Origin: Puniceicoccales bacterium
GTDB taxonomy: Bacteria > Verrucomicrobiota > Verrucomicrobiia > Opitutales > LL51
NCBI GenBank assembly: GCA_031266235.1
Contig: JAISBJ010000020.1
Coordinates: 1-11,902 of the forward strand
Length of the DNA stretch: 11,902 nt
Direction: 5' to 3'
In this document: positions 5,202 through 11,886 of the stretch, in pieces
Layout of the letters: the number at the start of each line of letters is the position of its first letter
Numbering within the stretch: the first letter of the stretch is position 1
Program-made: the position numbers and the translations under genes
The notes under the pieces: model-generated
Told to the model about the DNA's origin: nothing
Database searches by the model: none
Seen by the model: the letters and a program-made list of their open reading frames with translations, nothing else

Positions 5202-6330
5202 TCCTAATTTCCTCCAGCAGGCGCACCATAAACGCCACGTTGTGGATCGTGAGCAGTTGGCCGCCCAGCAATTCCCTTGCTTTGAAGAGATAGTGAATGT
5301 AGGCGCAGGAAAAATTTTTGCAACAATAACATGGGCAATTTTCGTCGATGGGGTAATTTTTTTCGGCGAATCGGGCGTTTTTGAGGCTGACGTACTCTTT
5401 GCCGCCCATTTTTTCCGGGTGGACGAGGGCGCCTCCGTGGCGGGCGAGGCGAGTCGGGTGGACGCAGTCGAAAGTGTCGATGCCGTGGGCCACGCCGTTC
5501 CAAATGTCCGAAATCCCCCCGATGCCGAGGAGGTGGGTCGGGCGATTTCTATGGATGTGTTGGCACGTCAGGGCGACGATATCGTGCATTTGTTCCTTTG
5601 TCCCGCCGAGACTGCCGCCGATCGCTTGGCCGAAAAAATCCCGTTCCGCAATAAAATGGCCGCTGCGTGCCCTGAGGTCGCCGTAAATCCCCCCCTGAAC
5701 GATCCCGTATAGTGCCTGGCGGCCGTCATTATTTCTGGCGAATTCTCGGAAACTGCGTTCTTCCCAGCGGTGGCTGCGTTCCATGGAACATTCCGTGTAA
5801 AATTTATCGGCGTGGTAGGGGGTGCATTCGTCGAGGGCGAGGATGAGGTCTGCGCCGAGCGCCCGTTGAATTTCGATGGATTTTTCCGGGGTTAGATGGC
5901 ATGGGCGGCCGTCGACGTAGGACCGAAAATGCGCCCCATCTTCGTCGATTTTGAGCAGCGTTTTGGGGATATGGCCATTACGCCGGCCCTTGATCTCATT
6001 GGCGACCCCCCCGTGCCCTAGACTGAAAATCTGAAATCCCCCAGAGTCCGTTAGCATCGGACGGTCCCAGTGGAGCAGCCGGTGTAGGCCGCCGTGGCGC
6101 GCGACGAATTCGTGGCCGGGCTGGAGCGATAGGTGGTAGGTGTTGGCGAGGATTATTTGGGCTCCCGCTTCGACCATCTGCTGCGGCGTGACGGACTTCA
6201 TCGCCCCCTTCGTCGCACAAAAAATGAATGCCGGCGTTTCCAGCGTACCGTGGGGCGTCGCCAGTAAACCGCAACGCGCTTGCGATAAAAGGTCCCGATG
6301 GGTCACCTCGAATTTAAAATTTGGATACAA
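5146..6330 (-). CDS. tgt: tRNA-guanine transglycosylase (TGT), possibly queuine-using
   Basis: The enzyme exchanges guanine-34 of GUN-anticodon tRNAs for a 7-deazaguanine in queuosine formation. At 394 residues the length is normal. Visible are Asp95 in TDSGGFQIFSL, Asp167 in ALDECTPYHAD, GIVQGG (209-214), the nucleophile Asp288 in GIDTFDCVHPTR, and the zinc ligands Cys332, Cys334, Cys337 (CPCYCC) and His363 (LLTIHN). The pocket loop reads IGGSLGG where preQ1-using bacterial enzymes have GGLAVGE: the valine is replaced by Gly242, as in eukaryotic queuine enzymes and, as I recall, Chlamydia. This suggests queuine as substrate. Start: TTG 6330 fits the family N-terminus (FKFEVTHRD), with no Shine-Dalgarno sequence. 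It follows the ACP gene by 16 bases and overlaps the methyltransferase. No queuosine biosynthesis gene lies in the window. Confidence 0.95.
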   Translation of the reverse strand: MYPNFKFEVTHRDLLSQARCGLLATPHGTLETPAFIFCATKGAMKSVTPQQMVEAGAQIILANTYHLSLQPGHEFVARHGGLHRLLHWDRPMLTDSGGFQIFSLGHGGVANEIKGRRNGHIPKTLLKIDEDGAHFRSYVDGRPCHLTPEKSIEIQRALGADLILALDECTPYHADKFYTECSMERSHRWEERSFREFARNNDGRQALYGIVQGGIYGDLRARSGHFIAERDFFGQAIGGSLGGTKEQMHDIVALTCQHIHRNRPTHLLGIGGISDIWNGVAHGIDTFDCVHPTRLARHGGALVHPEKMGGKEYVSLKNARFAEKNYPIDENCPCYCCKNFSCAYIHYLFKARELLGGQLLTIHNVAFMVRLLEEIRSAIRNGSFTEKVRSKSLS

Positions 6331-6346
6331 TTTCAGGACAATTTTT

Positions 6347-6598
6347 TTACTGAAATCGGTCGGCTAGGTAGGCGGCGCAGCTGTCGAGGGATTCCAAGTG
6401 GGGATAATCCGCTTCCGGGACGTCTATGGCGTAGCGTTTGCGCAACTCCATAACAATGTCCAAAAAATCCATGGAATCCAGATCCAATTGCTCCCGCAGC
6501 GGGACTTCCGCCTTCAGCGCGCTGACGTCCTCATCGGGGGCGATTTCCGCGATAATTCCCCGCACGATTTCCAAAATTTCCTCTTTCGTTTTTGCCAT
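6347..6598 (-). CDS. Acyl carrier protein
   Basis: This is an 83-residue carrier of acyl chains on a phosphopantetheine arm. The attachment serine is Ser42 in LDLDSMDFLDIVMELRKRY, with the acidic helix II that enzymes of fatty-acid synthesis recognise. The motif DSMDF in place of the housekeeping DSLD suggests a specialised or second ACP rather than the main AcpP, which usually lies between fabD/fabG and fabF; no fatty-acid gene is near here. Start: ATG 6598, with no clear Shine-Dalgarno sequence. It is the first gene of a minus-strand operon with tgt and the methyltransferase. The family is certain; whether it serves bulk lipid synthesis is open, so no gene symbol is given. Confidence 0.92.
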   Translation of the reverse strand: MAKTKEEILEIVRGIIAEIAPDEDVSALKAEVPLREQLDLDSMDFLDIVMELRKRYAIDVPEADYPHLESLDSCAAYLADRFQ

Positions 6599-6618
6599 GA
6601 CCCAAATAACTGCCCATA

Positions 6619-6647
6619 AGTCTTTGCAAAAATTTTCATAGTGTCAA
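6619..6647 (-). promoter_or_regulatory. Candidate promoter for the ACP-tgt-methyltransferase operon
   Basis: On the minus strand a perfect TTGACA (6647-6642) is followed after 17 bases by AAGACT (6624-6619), a three-of-six -10 match. Transcription would start near 6612, about 14 bases before the ACP ATG. It lies in the divergent spacer shared with the HIT gene. Confidence 0.4.
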
Positions 6648-6689
6648 GAAAATATTGGCATTTGGGCGAAAATTCGTTACATCGAGATT

Positions 6690-7169
6690 GTGAAATATTT
6701 ACACGCATACTGGCGCATGGCCTACGTCGACGCCCCGAAAGATCCCGAGGCCGACAGTCCTTTTTTAGAAATTCTTAACAATCCCGACGAAAAAAAGTCG
6801 CTCCTCCTATTCAAAACGCCGCTGAGCTTCGCTGTTTTGAACAAATATCCCTACAATGCGGGGCATTCGTTGGTATTGCCGCGGCGCGAAGTGCAAAATT
6901 TGGAGCAGTTGACGGAGGAGGAGCACGCCGATTTTTTCCGGGCCGTTACGCGCATGGCGGCGATATTGCGGGAGGCGCTGACTCCGGACGGCATCAACGT
7001 GGGGATTAATTTGGGAGCGGCGGCGGGCGCGGGGATCCCCAAGCACCTGCACTGCCATTTGGTGCCGCGTTGGACCGGCGATACGAATTTCATGCCCGTT
7101 GTCGGAGGAGCGCGGGTATTGCCCGTGGCGCTAGAATATCTCTGGGAAAATTTGAAAAAATTTATCTGA
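6690..7169 (+). CDS. HIT-family nucleotide hydrolase/phosphorylase
   Basis: This is a histidine-triad protein, probably acting on dinucleoside polyphosphates such as Ap4A or on related nucleotide conjugates. The triad is HLHCHLVPRW (His119, His121, His123). The context GINLGAAAGAGIPKHLH and the following WTGDTNFMPV match the Ap4A-phosphorylase-like branch rather than the short HinT branch, as does the length of 159 residues. Start: GTG 6690 gives MKYLHAYWRMAYV, which aligns with the usual 'LWAPWRMEY' family opening; ATG 6717 would remove it. There is no Shine-Dalgarno sequence. The gene stands alone, diverging from the ACP operon and converging on gspF. The substrate is inferred from family only. 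Confidence 0.92.
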   Translation: MKYLHAYWRMAYVDAPKDPEADSPFLEILNNPDEKKSLLLFKTPLSFAVLNKYPYNAGHSLVLPRREVQNLEQLTEEEHADFFRAVTRMAAILREALTPDGINVGINLGAAAGAGIPKHLHCHLVPRWTGDTNFMPVVGGARVLPVALEYLWENLKKFI

Positions 7170-7181
7170 GTGATTCGTTTG

Positions 7182-7212
7182 ATTTTTTTATCCGTTATCG
7201 GGAAAAATTTTG
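7182..7212 (+). terminator. Weak terminator candidate after the HIT gene
   Basis: A T-run, CCG-TTAT-CGG and an A-run (7183-7207) can fold into an imperfect hairpin (T5/A5, one bulge, one G-T pair, three G-C pairs), followed by TTTTG. The rest of the convergent spacer 7170-7314 is AT-rich, with no gene or other clear signal. Confidence 0.3.
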
Positions 7213-7314
7213 TCTGAAAAAATAATTTTTATCCCTCAAAAAAAAGTCAGTAAGCTGTAAATTTTTATGTGAAAAAATTATATTTTATGTAAAAATCCGA
7301 GCCGGTGCGTAAAA

Positions 7315-9000
7315 TTAGGTGGCGATATTTTGGATCAGCGAAACTAGCGGAAGAAAAAGTCCAATGACAACCGCCCCAACAAATCCCGCAAGAAATATCA
7401 CTAAAATGGGCTCAATCATCGACATCATACGCGCAATCACTTCGTTGAGCTGCTCCTCGTAGGCCGAAGCCACCTTGTTCATCATCTCGCCGAGCTTGCC
7501 CGACTCCTCCCCAACTTTGATCAGTCCCTCCGCCATCGCCGGAAATACACTGCGCCGCCGCAGCGAGTCCGTGAGCGACATGCCCTGCTGAATGTCCTCA
7601 ATGGTGGACGACAGTTTCTCCTTCATGTAGTAGTTCCCGATGCTCTCCCGGGCCATCTTGAGCGACTCCACCACGGAACACCCGCAGATCAGTAGGTCGC
7701 CAAAGGTCCGCGAAAAAATCACAACGCACCACGTCATCATACAATTTCCAATGAGCGGCACTTGGAGGAGGAGTCCATAAAACATTTTTTTTACGGGCGT
7801 GATCGTTTTTGCGGCAAAAAATAACCCCACAAAGAGGCCCAGGGCGACGAATACTTCGAGGATGTGGGCGGATACGAAGCGGCTGATGGTGATGATCACG
7901 GTGGTCAATTTGGGCATGGCATTGGCTCCGATCTGGTCGACGATGACTTTTTCGAATTTGGGCACGACGAAGGTGGTGAGCAGCAGGACGACGACCGATG
8001 AAACCACCAAGACCGTCGCCGGGTAAAACATCGCCGACGCAATTTTTTTCTTGACATAAACTTTTTTTTCCATCAAGCTAGCCATTTTAGCGAGTGTTTC
8101 GGCCAATTTCCCGACGGCTTCTCCGGCCCGGACCATGGCGATCTCGGACGGATCGAATTTCGCAACGGAGGCCATGAGGGCGTCCGAAAAGGAGTCGCCC
8201 GCTTCGATTTTTACAAATAAATCATGAATAAAAAACCATATATTTTTATGGCGGACCTCCTGTTCCTCGAGGATCGCCAGCGAAGAACGCAGATCCATCC
8301 CGGCGTCGAGCAGCGCCGATAATTGGCGGATCATTTGGGCTTTTTTCTCGATTTTTAAATTTAAAGATCCCGGCCGCTTTTTTTTCTTGACACTCCCCGC
8401 AATCGCCGCTTGATGCTCTTTGGACTGGCGCGGCGTGAAGCTGTAGGACGCCTGTTTTTGTTTTTGTTTGCTGGTTTTTTTCCCGACGGAAGTGATCGCT
8501 GCCGAAGCGTGGGTATCGACGGCGAAGTCGCTGGTGGCGGGTGTTGCGGCGGGATTGTGGCCTGCGGCGCTAGATGGGGCAGGCGCGGAAACGGCGAAAT
8601 CGCTGGCGTTGAAGGGCGGAGATCGGGTCGGAGAGGTGGCGCTGTGGGTTGCATTGGTAGTGCCCGCGGCGAAGTCGGAAGCCGGCATATTCCCTGGAGA
8701 TATGGGGGATTGTTGAGTCGGAGACGGCGAAAAAGCGGACGGCGTTTTGGAGGCGTCGGGATCGCCGATAATGATGAGGTCGTCGGCGTTATTTTCGATT
8801 TGTTGGTTCAGTTTTTCCGAGAAATCGACGAGCGCTTTGAAGTCGCTGGCAAAGGGATTATTGGGCCCATTTTCGCCGGCGGTTGGGGCGGTGTCCTCGC
8901 CCTTGGGATCATTATTTTCCTCGCCATCCTGGAAAAAATTCCCCTGGTACTTGTCGACGGCGTTTTGGAATGAGTTTCGTAAAAATTGTCTCAATTTCAT
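7315..9000 (-). CDS. GspF/PilC-type inner-membrane platform protein with a long low-complexity N-terminus
   Basis: This is the inner-membrane platform of a type II secretion or type IV pilus-like machine, which links the assembly ATPase to the pilins. Two T2SSF domains are visible. The first is about 221-345 (AQMIRQLSALLDAGMDLRSSLAIL … YVKKKIASAMFYPATVLVV, ending in a membrane helix); the second is about 424-547 (FSRTFGDLLICGCSVVESLKMA … LIKVGEESGKLGEMM, then MIEPILVIFLAGFVGAVVIG). A further membrane segment lies at 380-397. At 561 residues it exceeds the usual 400 or so because of about 180 Ala/Ser/Pro/Thr-rich residues in front. That region contains four (A/T)SDF boxes (residues 51, 107, 132, 156) and ends in a Lys/Gln-rich stretch. 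It starts in an ATGA overlap with the CNNM gene. No secretion ATPase or secretin is near; the three pseudopilins at 368-2708 are candidate clients. Confidence 0.9.
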   Translation of the reverse strand: MKLRQFLRNSFQNAVDKYQGNFFQDGEENNDPKGEDTAPTAGENGPNNPFASDFKALVDFSEKLNQQIENNADDLIIIGDPDASKTPSAFSPSPTQQSPISPGNMPASDFAAGTTNATHSATSPTRSPPFNASDFAVSAPAPSSAAGHNPAATPATSDFAVDTHASAAITSVGKKTSKQKQKQASYSFTPRQSKEHQAAIAGSVKKKKRPGSLNLKIEKKAQMIRQLSALLDAGMDLRSSLAILEEQEVRHKNIWFFIHDLFVKIEAGDSFSDALMASVAKFDPSEIAMVRAGEAVGKLAETLAKMASLMEKKVYVKKKIASAMFYPATVLVVSSVVVLLLTTFVVPKFEKVIVDQIGANAMPKLTTVIITISRFVSAHILEVFVALGLFVGLFFAAKTITPVKKMFYGLLLQVPLIGNCMMTWCVVIFSRTFGDLLICGCSVVESLKMARESIGNYYMKEKLSSTIEDIQQGMSLTDSLRRRSVFPAMAEGLIKVGEESGKLGEMMNKVASAYEEQLNEVIARMMSMIEPILVIFLAGFVGAVVIGLFLPLVSLIQNIAT

Positions 9001-10037
9001 GGCGCGTTGCGTTCGAATTTGACCTTCCGTTTGGCGACGTTTTGCACACTCTGCTTGACCGCAATGTCATCATTTTCCGCGATCTCTATGCCGATGATGT
9101 GCTCGAAAATATCGTCTAATGTCAAAACGCCGACAATTTTATGATCTTTTTTTACAAACGCAAGCTGCGTTAAATTCTTGAGCAAAACATCCAGCGCGTC
9201 GTCCACAAACATATTATCGGGGAGCGCTTTGGGGATTTCCATGAGGCGGCGCAATTGAATATCGGCGCCATTGGTCGCAAAAGCATGTAAAATTTTCCGC
9301 CGGTGGACGATGCCCACCAGATTCTCCGGATTGTTGGAGTAGACCGGGATGCGCCCCGCGGGAATATTTTCATTGTTGGCGATGAACACGTCGCGGACCG
9401 TCATATTTTTACTGTAGGCGCTGAGGTGATCCAGCGGCGTCATGATCTGCGCAATCACCGTGTAATCCATCTTGAGCGTGTTTTCGATCATCTTGCGCTC
9501 CTGCTGGCTGAGCGTCCCGTCGCGCACATTTTTCTCCGCCAAAAGCATGATCTCCCGGTCCGAATAGGCCGAATCGGCACGCTTTTTACCAATAATTAAC
9601 CTCAGAAAAAAACGGCAGGCCAAAGAAAACGGATACATGACGGAAACCACGAATTTGAGCAGGTAAGTGGCGGGGATGTACAATTTTTTCCGGTAAATTA
9701 ATCCGAGATTTTTTGGTAAAATTTCCGAGAAAAGCAGGATCGCCAGCGTAAAACTCACGGAGAAATAGATGAGCATGTCTTCGCCGTAGGTTTTGACGAC
9801 CAGCCCTCCCGCAACGATGGAGCCGAATGTGTTGGCGAAAGTGCTCAGCATGAGGATCGCCGAGGACGTTTCTTCGACATTTTTTTTACATTTTTCGATG
9901 TAATTGGCGGCCCGCTTGGATACGGCGCGGAGGTCTTCGAGCTCGATGTCATTGGCGCTGAAGAGGATCGCTTCGAGGAGGGAAGTGGCGGCGGAAGTGA
10001 TGAGCGTTAAAACTATGGTAGCGGTGAGGAGGACCAT
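8997..10037 (-). CDS. CNNM (DUF21) membrane protein with paired CBS domains
   Basis: This is a membrane protein of the HlyC/CorC-CNNM family, whose members are implicated in magnesium or other divalent-cation efflux. The N-terminal CNNM domain (about 1-150) has hydrophobic helices near 3-25, 58-80, 88-105 and 125-147 and the family motif SEILPKNLG (104-112). A linker SDREIMLLAEKNVRDGTLSQQE leads to the CBS pair: IMTPLDHLSAYS (198-209), GRIPVYSNNPENLVGIV (228-244) and IVGVLTLDDIFEHIIG (301-316). The CorC/HlyC C-terminal domain is missing, so at 346 residues it is a short form. Start: ATG 10037, no Shine-Dalgarno sequence. Its TGA overlaps the gspF ATG, so the two are translationally coupled, although no functional tie is known. 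Transport activity is inferred from family. Confidence 0.92.
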   Translation of the reverse strand: MVLLTATIVLTLITSAATSLLEAILFSANDIELEDLRAVSKRAANYIEKCKKNVEETSSAILMLSTFANTFGSIVAGGLVVKTYGEDMLIYFSVSFTLAILLFSEILPKNLGLIYRKKLYIPATYLLKFVVSVMYPFSLACRFFLRLIIGKKRADSAYSDREIMLLAEKNVRDGTLSQQERKMIENTLKMDYTVIAQIMTPLDHLSAYSKNMTVRDVFIANNENIPAGRIPVYSNNPENLVGIVHRRKILHAFATNGADIQLRRLMEIPKALPDNMFVDDALDVLLKNLTQLAFVKKDHKIVGVLTLDDIFEHIIGIEIAENDDIAVKQSVQNVAKRKVKFERNAP

Positions 10038-10094
10038 CGGTTGGGTGAATGATGCTACGGAATTCTCGAGAAGATCAATGGAAATGTGTGGATA

Positions 10095-10123
10095 AAAATA
10101 TTTTCAAAAAAAGCTTTCGTAAA
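10095..10123 (-). promoter_or_regulatory. Weak candidate promoter for the CNNM-gspF operon
   Basis: Minus-strand TTTACG (10123-10118), 17 bases, then TATTTT (10100-10095); each matches consensus at four of six positions. It would give a leader of about 50 bases. The spacer is AT-rich, so chance matches are likely. Confidence 0.25.
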
Positions 10124-10133
10124 TTTAAAATTT

Positions 10134-10142
10134 TGCTATAAA
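10134..10142 (+). promoter_or_regulatory. Extended -10 promoter candidate for the ankyrin gene
   Basis: TGCTATAAA is an extended -10 element (TG at 10134-10135, TATAAA at 10137-10142); no good -35 lies upstream. Transcription would begin near 10149, 4 bases before ATG 10153 or 16 before ATG 10165, again with almost no leader. Confidence 0.45.
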
Positions 10143-10152
10143 GACCCCCGTT

Positions 10153-11379
10153 ATGGTTAAACATATGCAAAAAAAGTTATGGGGTTACCATTTATTGATG
10201 GTTATGGGTTTTGCGGGCAATGTGGCCCATGGCACTCAGGGGGCCGACGTTGAAAGGCCACTACAGCTGTTCCAAGCGCCGCCACATATTGTAGCCGCAG
10301 TGGCTATGGCAAGAATCCCCGGTGATCCCCGTGGCAGGACGTATTTTTTGGAAGCGGTCGATACGGGCAATGTGGCAATGGTCAGACTTTTTGTAGAAAA
10401 TTGTCCCAATTTAGACCATAATATGACGGATAAAGATGGCAATACGGATACGATGCTGGCGATAAAGGGGGGGGGACAGGATGATTTTGGTGAAAATTAT
10501 CAGACAATTTTTGATCTCATCGCTCAACAGGAAAACCGGGATTGGAATTTGCAGAATCATAGGGGGCAGACGGCGCTATTATTAGCGGTGGGATGGGGGC
10601 GACTTAGGATCCTTAGAGCGCTGCTCCAAAGGCCTGAAGTCGATCCGAATCTTCCCAAGTTGGATAGAACGACGCCGCTAATAGCAGCGCTCGGGAATAC
10701 TCTTGTGCCCAAAGAAGTAAAGGTAACGATGGCTACGATGCTAATTGCCCATCCGCGGGGTGATGTCAATCAGCGTGGAGGGGATAATAGATTGCCTTTG
10801 CAGATTGCATTTGAAGCGGGTTTAGCGGCCCAACTTGTCAATCCCATTTGTCGGCGGAGTTTGATGGATTACGATATGGCGGTTAGAAGAAATACACGAG
10901 AGCTGCTTCAAAACGTCGTTTTATCGCTGCCTACCCTCGATGGCGAAAGACTTCCTCTGGATCGGGCAAATGGGATAGCGGACGGATTACTTCAATTGGA
11001 GTTTGGTCCGAATTTAGTGGACGGCATCGATGGGATACTCAACGACCATCACGGGGAACTCGATGTAGCGCAAGCTATCGGCCCCAATGTACCTAGAGCA
11101 TTACTAAATTTGGTAGGAATATTTGGGGATCCGAGGGTAAATGTGGAGAACTATGAAACATGTGGTTTGGGTCAATTGGTTAATGCCGTTCGCAGGAAGA
11201 TTGACTATTTAAGGAATCGGTTGGGCATGGCTTTACCGGATACCACTGGATCGATGTTGCAGGCGATCGATTACAACACACAGTTGTACAATGATTTTCT
11301 TTCGCCGCAGGATGACGGGAGCCGCCAAGCGAGATTGTCTCTACTTGGTTCAGCATTGCAGTATGTTCCACTGCAGTAA
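10153..11379 (+). CDS. Secreted ankyrin-repeat protein
   Basis: Residues 1-27 look like a Sec signal peptide: basic start (VKHMQKK), hydrophobic LLMVMGFAGNV, and a likely cut after AHG. Residues about 61-230 hold four or five degenerate ankyrin repeats, for example GRTYFLEAVDTGNVAMVRLF, NHRGQTALLLAVGWGRLRIL and LDRTTPLIAAL, with NRLPLQIAFEAGLAAQL as a last partial unit. Some repeats carry insertions. The remaining 180 residues are mostly helical and match nothing I recognise. Ankyrin repeats bind proteins, so a periplasmic scaffold or an exported host-directed effector are both possible. Starts at ATG 10153 or 10165; neither has a Shine-Dalgarno sequence. A G9 run (10467-10475) lies within the second repeat and could slip. 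The gene stands alone between the CNNM operon and rnpB. The partner and role are unknown. Confidence 0.8.
   Translation: MVKHMQKKLWGYHLLMVMGFAGNVAHGTQGADVERPLQLFQAPPHIVAAVAMARIPGDPRGRTYFLEAVDTGNVAMVRLFVENCPNLDHNMTDKDGNTDTMLAIKGGGQDDFGENYQTIFDLIAQQENRDWNLQNHRGQTALLLAVGWGRLRILRALLQRPEVDPNLPKLDRTTPLIAALGNTLVPKEVKVTMATMLIAHPRGDVNQRGGDNRLPLQIAFEAGLAAQLVNPICRRSLMDYDMAVRRNTRELLQNVVLSLPTLDGERLPLDRANGIADGLLQLEFGPNLVDGIDGILNDHHGELDVAQAIGPNVPRALLNLVGIFGDPRVNVENYETCGLGQLVNAVRRKIDYLRNRLGMALPDTTGSMLQAIDYNTQLYNDFLSPQDDGSRQARLSLLGSALQYVPLQ
10467..10475 (+). repeat. G9 homopolymer inside the ankyrin gene
   Basis: Nine consecutive G residues encode Gly-Gly-Gly within KGGGQD. Gain of one G gives a TGA stop three codons past the tract, and loss of one G gives a TAG stop about 37 codons later, so only the present length, modulo 3, leaves the gene readable. 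Confidence 0.9.
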
Positions 11380-11409
11380 AGTTTACCGAAAAATAAATTA
11401 AAATAAAGC

Positions 11410-11437
11410 TTGCACCGGGGGAAGTTTTAATTCTAGT
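11410..11437 (+). promoter_or_regulatory. Candidate promoter for rnpB
   Basis: TTGCAC (11410-11415), 16 bases, then TCTAGT (11432-11437, four of six). The predicted start near 11444 coincides with the 5' strand of helix P1 of the RNase P RNA, which is the main argument for it. Confidence 0.4.
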
Positions 11438-11442
11438 GGCGG

Positions 11443-11839
11443 TGTTTTGCCTAGAGGGAATTCGATGGGGAGGCTGCGGGTAAGCGAAATATTTTGCCGC
11501 CGCAATGCTTCTCCATAGGAAAGTCCGGACACCGCAGAGCAGGATTCCGCATGAAAGTGCGGGGGTTATCGCCAAACGATGGCCACGGAAAGTACAACAG
11601 AAAGCATACCGCCGCGAGGTAAGGGTGAAAAGGCGAGGTAAGGGCTCACCGGGCGCGCAGCGATGGGCGTCGCAATGGAAACCCAATCCGGTGCAAGACA
11701 AATAAGGAATAGGGCTGCTCGCCCGATTATTCCGGGTTAGTCGCATCTCCTCCGGGAGAAATAACTTATAAAAGTTATTAGATAAATGAATTCCGGGCGT
11801 AAAAAGTCTACAGAATCCGGCTTACATCTAGGCAAAACA
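11443..11839 (+). ncRNA. rnpB: RNase P RNA, bacterial type A
   Basis: This is the catalytic RNA of ribonuclease P, which removes the 5' leader from pre-tRNAs. Helix P1 closes the molecule: GTTTTGCCTAG (11444-11454) pairs with CTAGGCAAAAC (11828-11838). Conserved blocks appear in order: AGGAAAGTCCGGAC (11517-11530, CRI and 5' strand of P4), AACAGAAAGCATACCGCC (11596-11613), GGTAAGGGTGAAAAGG (about 11619-11634), GTGCAAGACAAATAAGG, a GGT in the L15 region (CCGGGTTAG) that binds tRNA CCA, TAGATAAATGA, and ACAGAATCCGGCTTAC (11810-11825, 3' strand of P4). Length is about 397 bases. The 5' P1 boundary agrees with the start expected from the upstream promoter candidate. A T-rich tract follows the 3' strand of P1. 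Open frames across this RNA on either strand are not genes. Confidence 0.97.
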
Positions 11840-11886
11840 TTTTTTTATTTTATTTTCATAATTTAGTAAAAAAAACTTGTTTTTTG
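11840..11886 (+). terminator. Possible rnpB terminator region
   Basis: After P1 comes TTTTTTTATTTTATTTT (11840-11856), then an A-run, CTTG and T-run (11868-11885) that can form a weak A-T hairpin. There is no G-C-rich stem, so the exact end is unclear. The remaining bases to 11902 are AT-rich with nothing recognisable. Confidence 0.3.

Noticed and set aside
5242..5712. 156-residue + strand frame opposite tgt
   Set aside because: The minus strand carries all TGT catalytic and zinc motifs; this frame has none.
8410..8973. 187-residue Gly/Arg-rich + strand frame opposite the GspF extension
   Set aside because: It is the complement of Ala/Ser/Pro-rich codons; low complexity, no motif, no start signal.
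11180..11746. Open frames across 11180-11746 (-) and 11505-11705 (+)
   Set aside because: They overlap the RNase P RNA, whose conserved blocks explain the sequence, and the end of the ankyrin gene.
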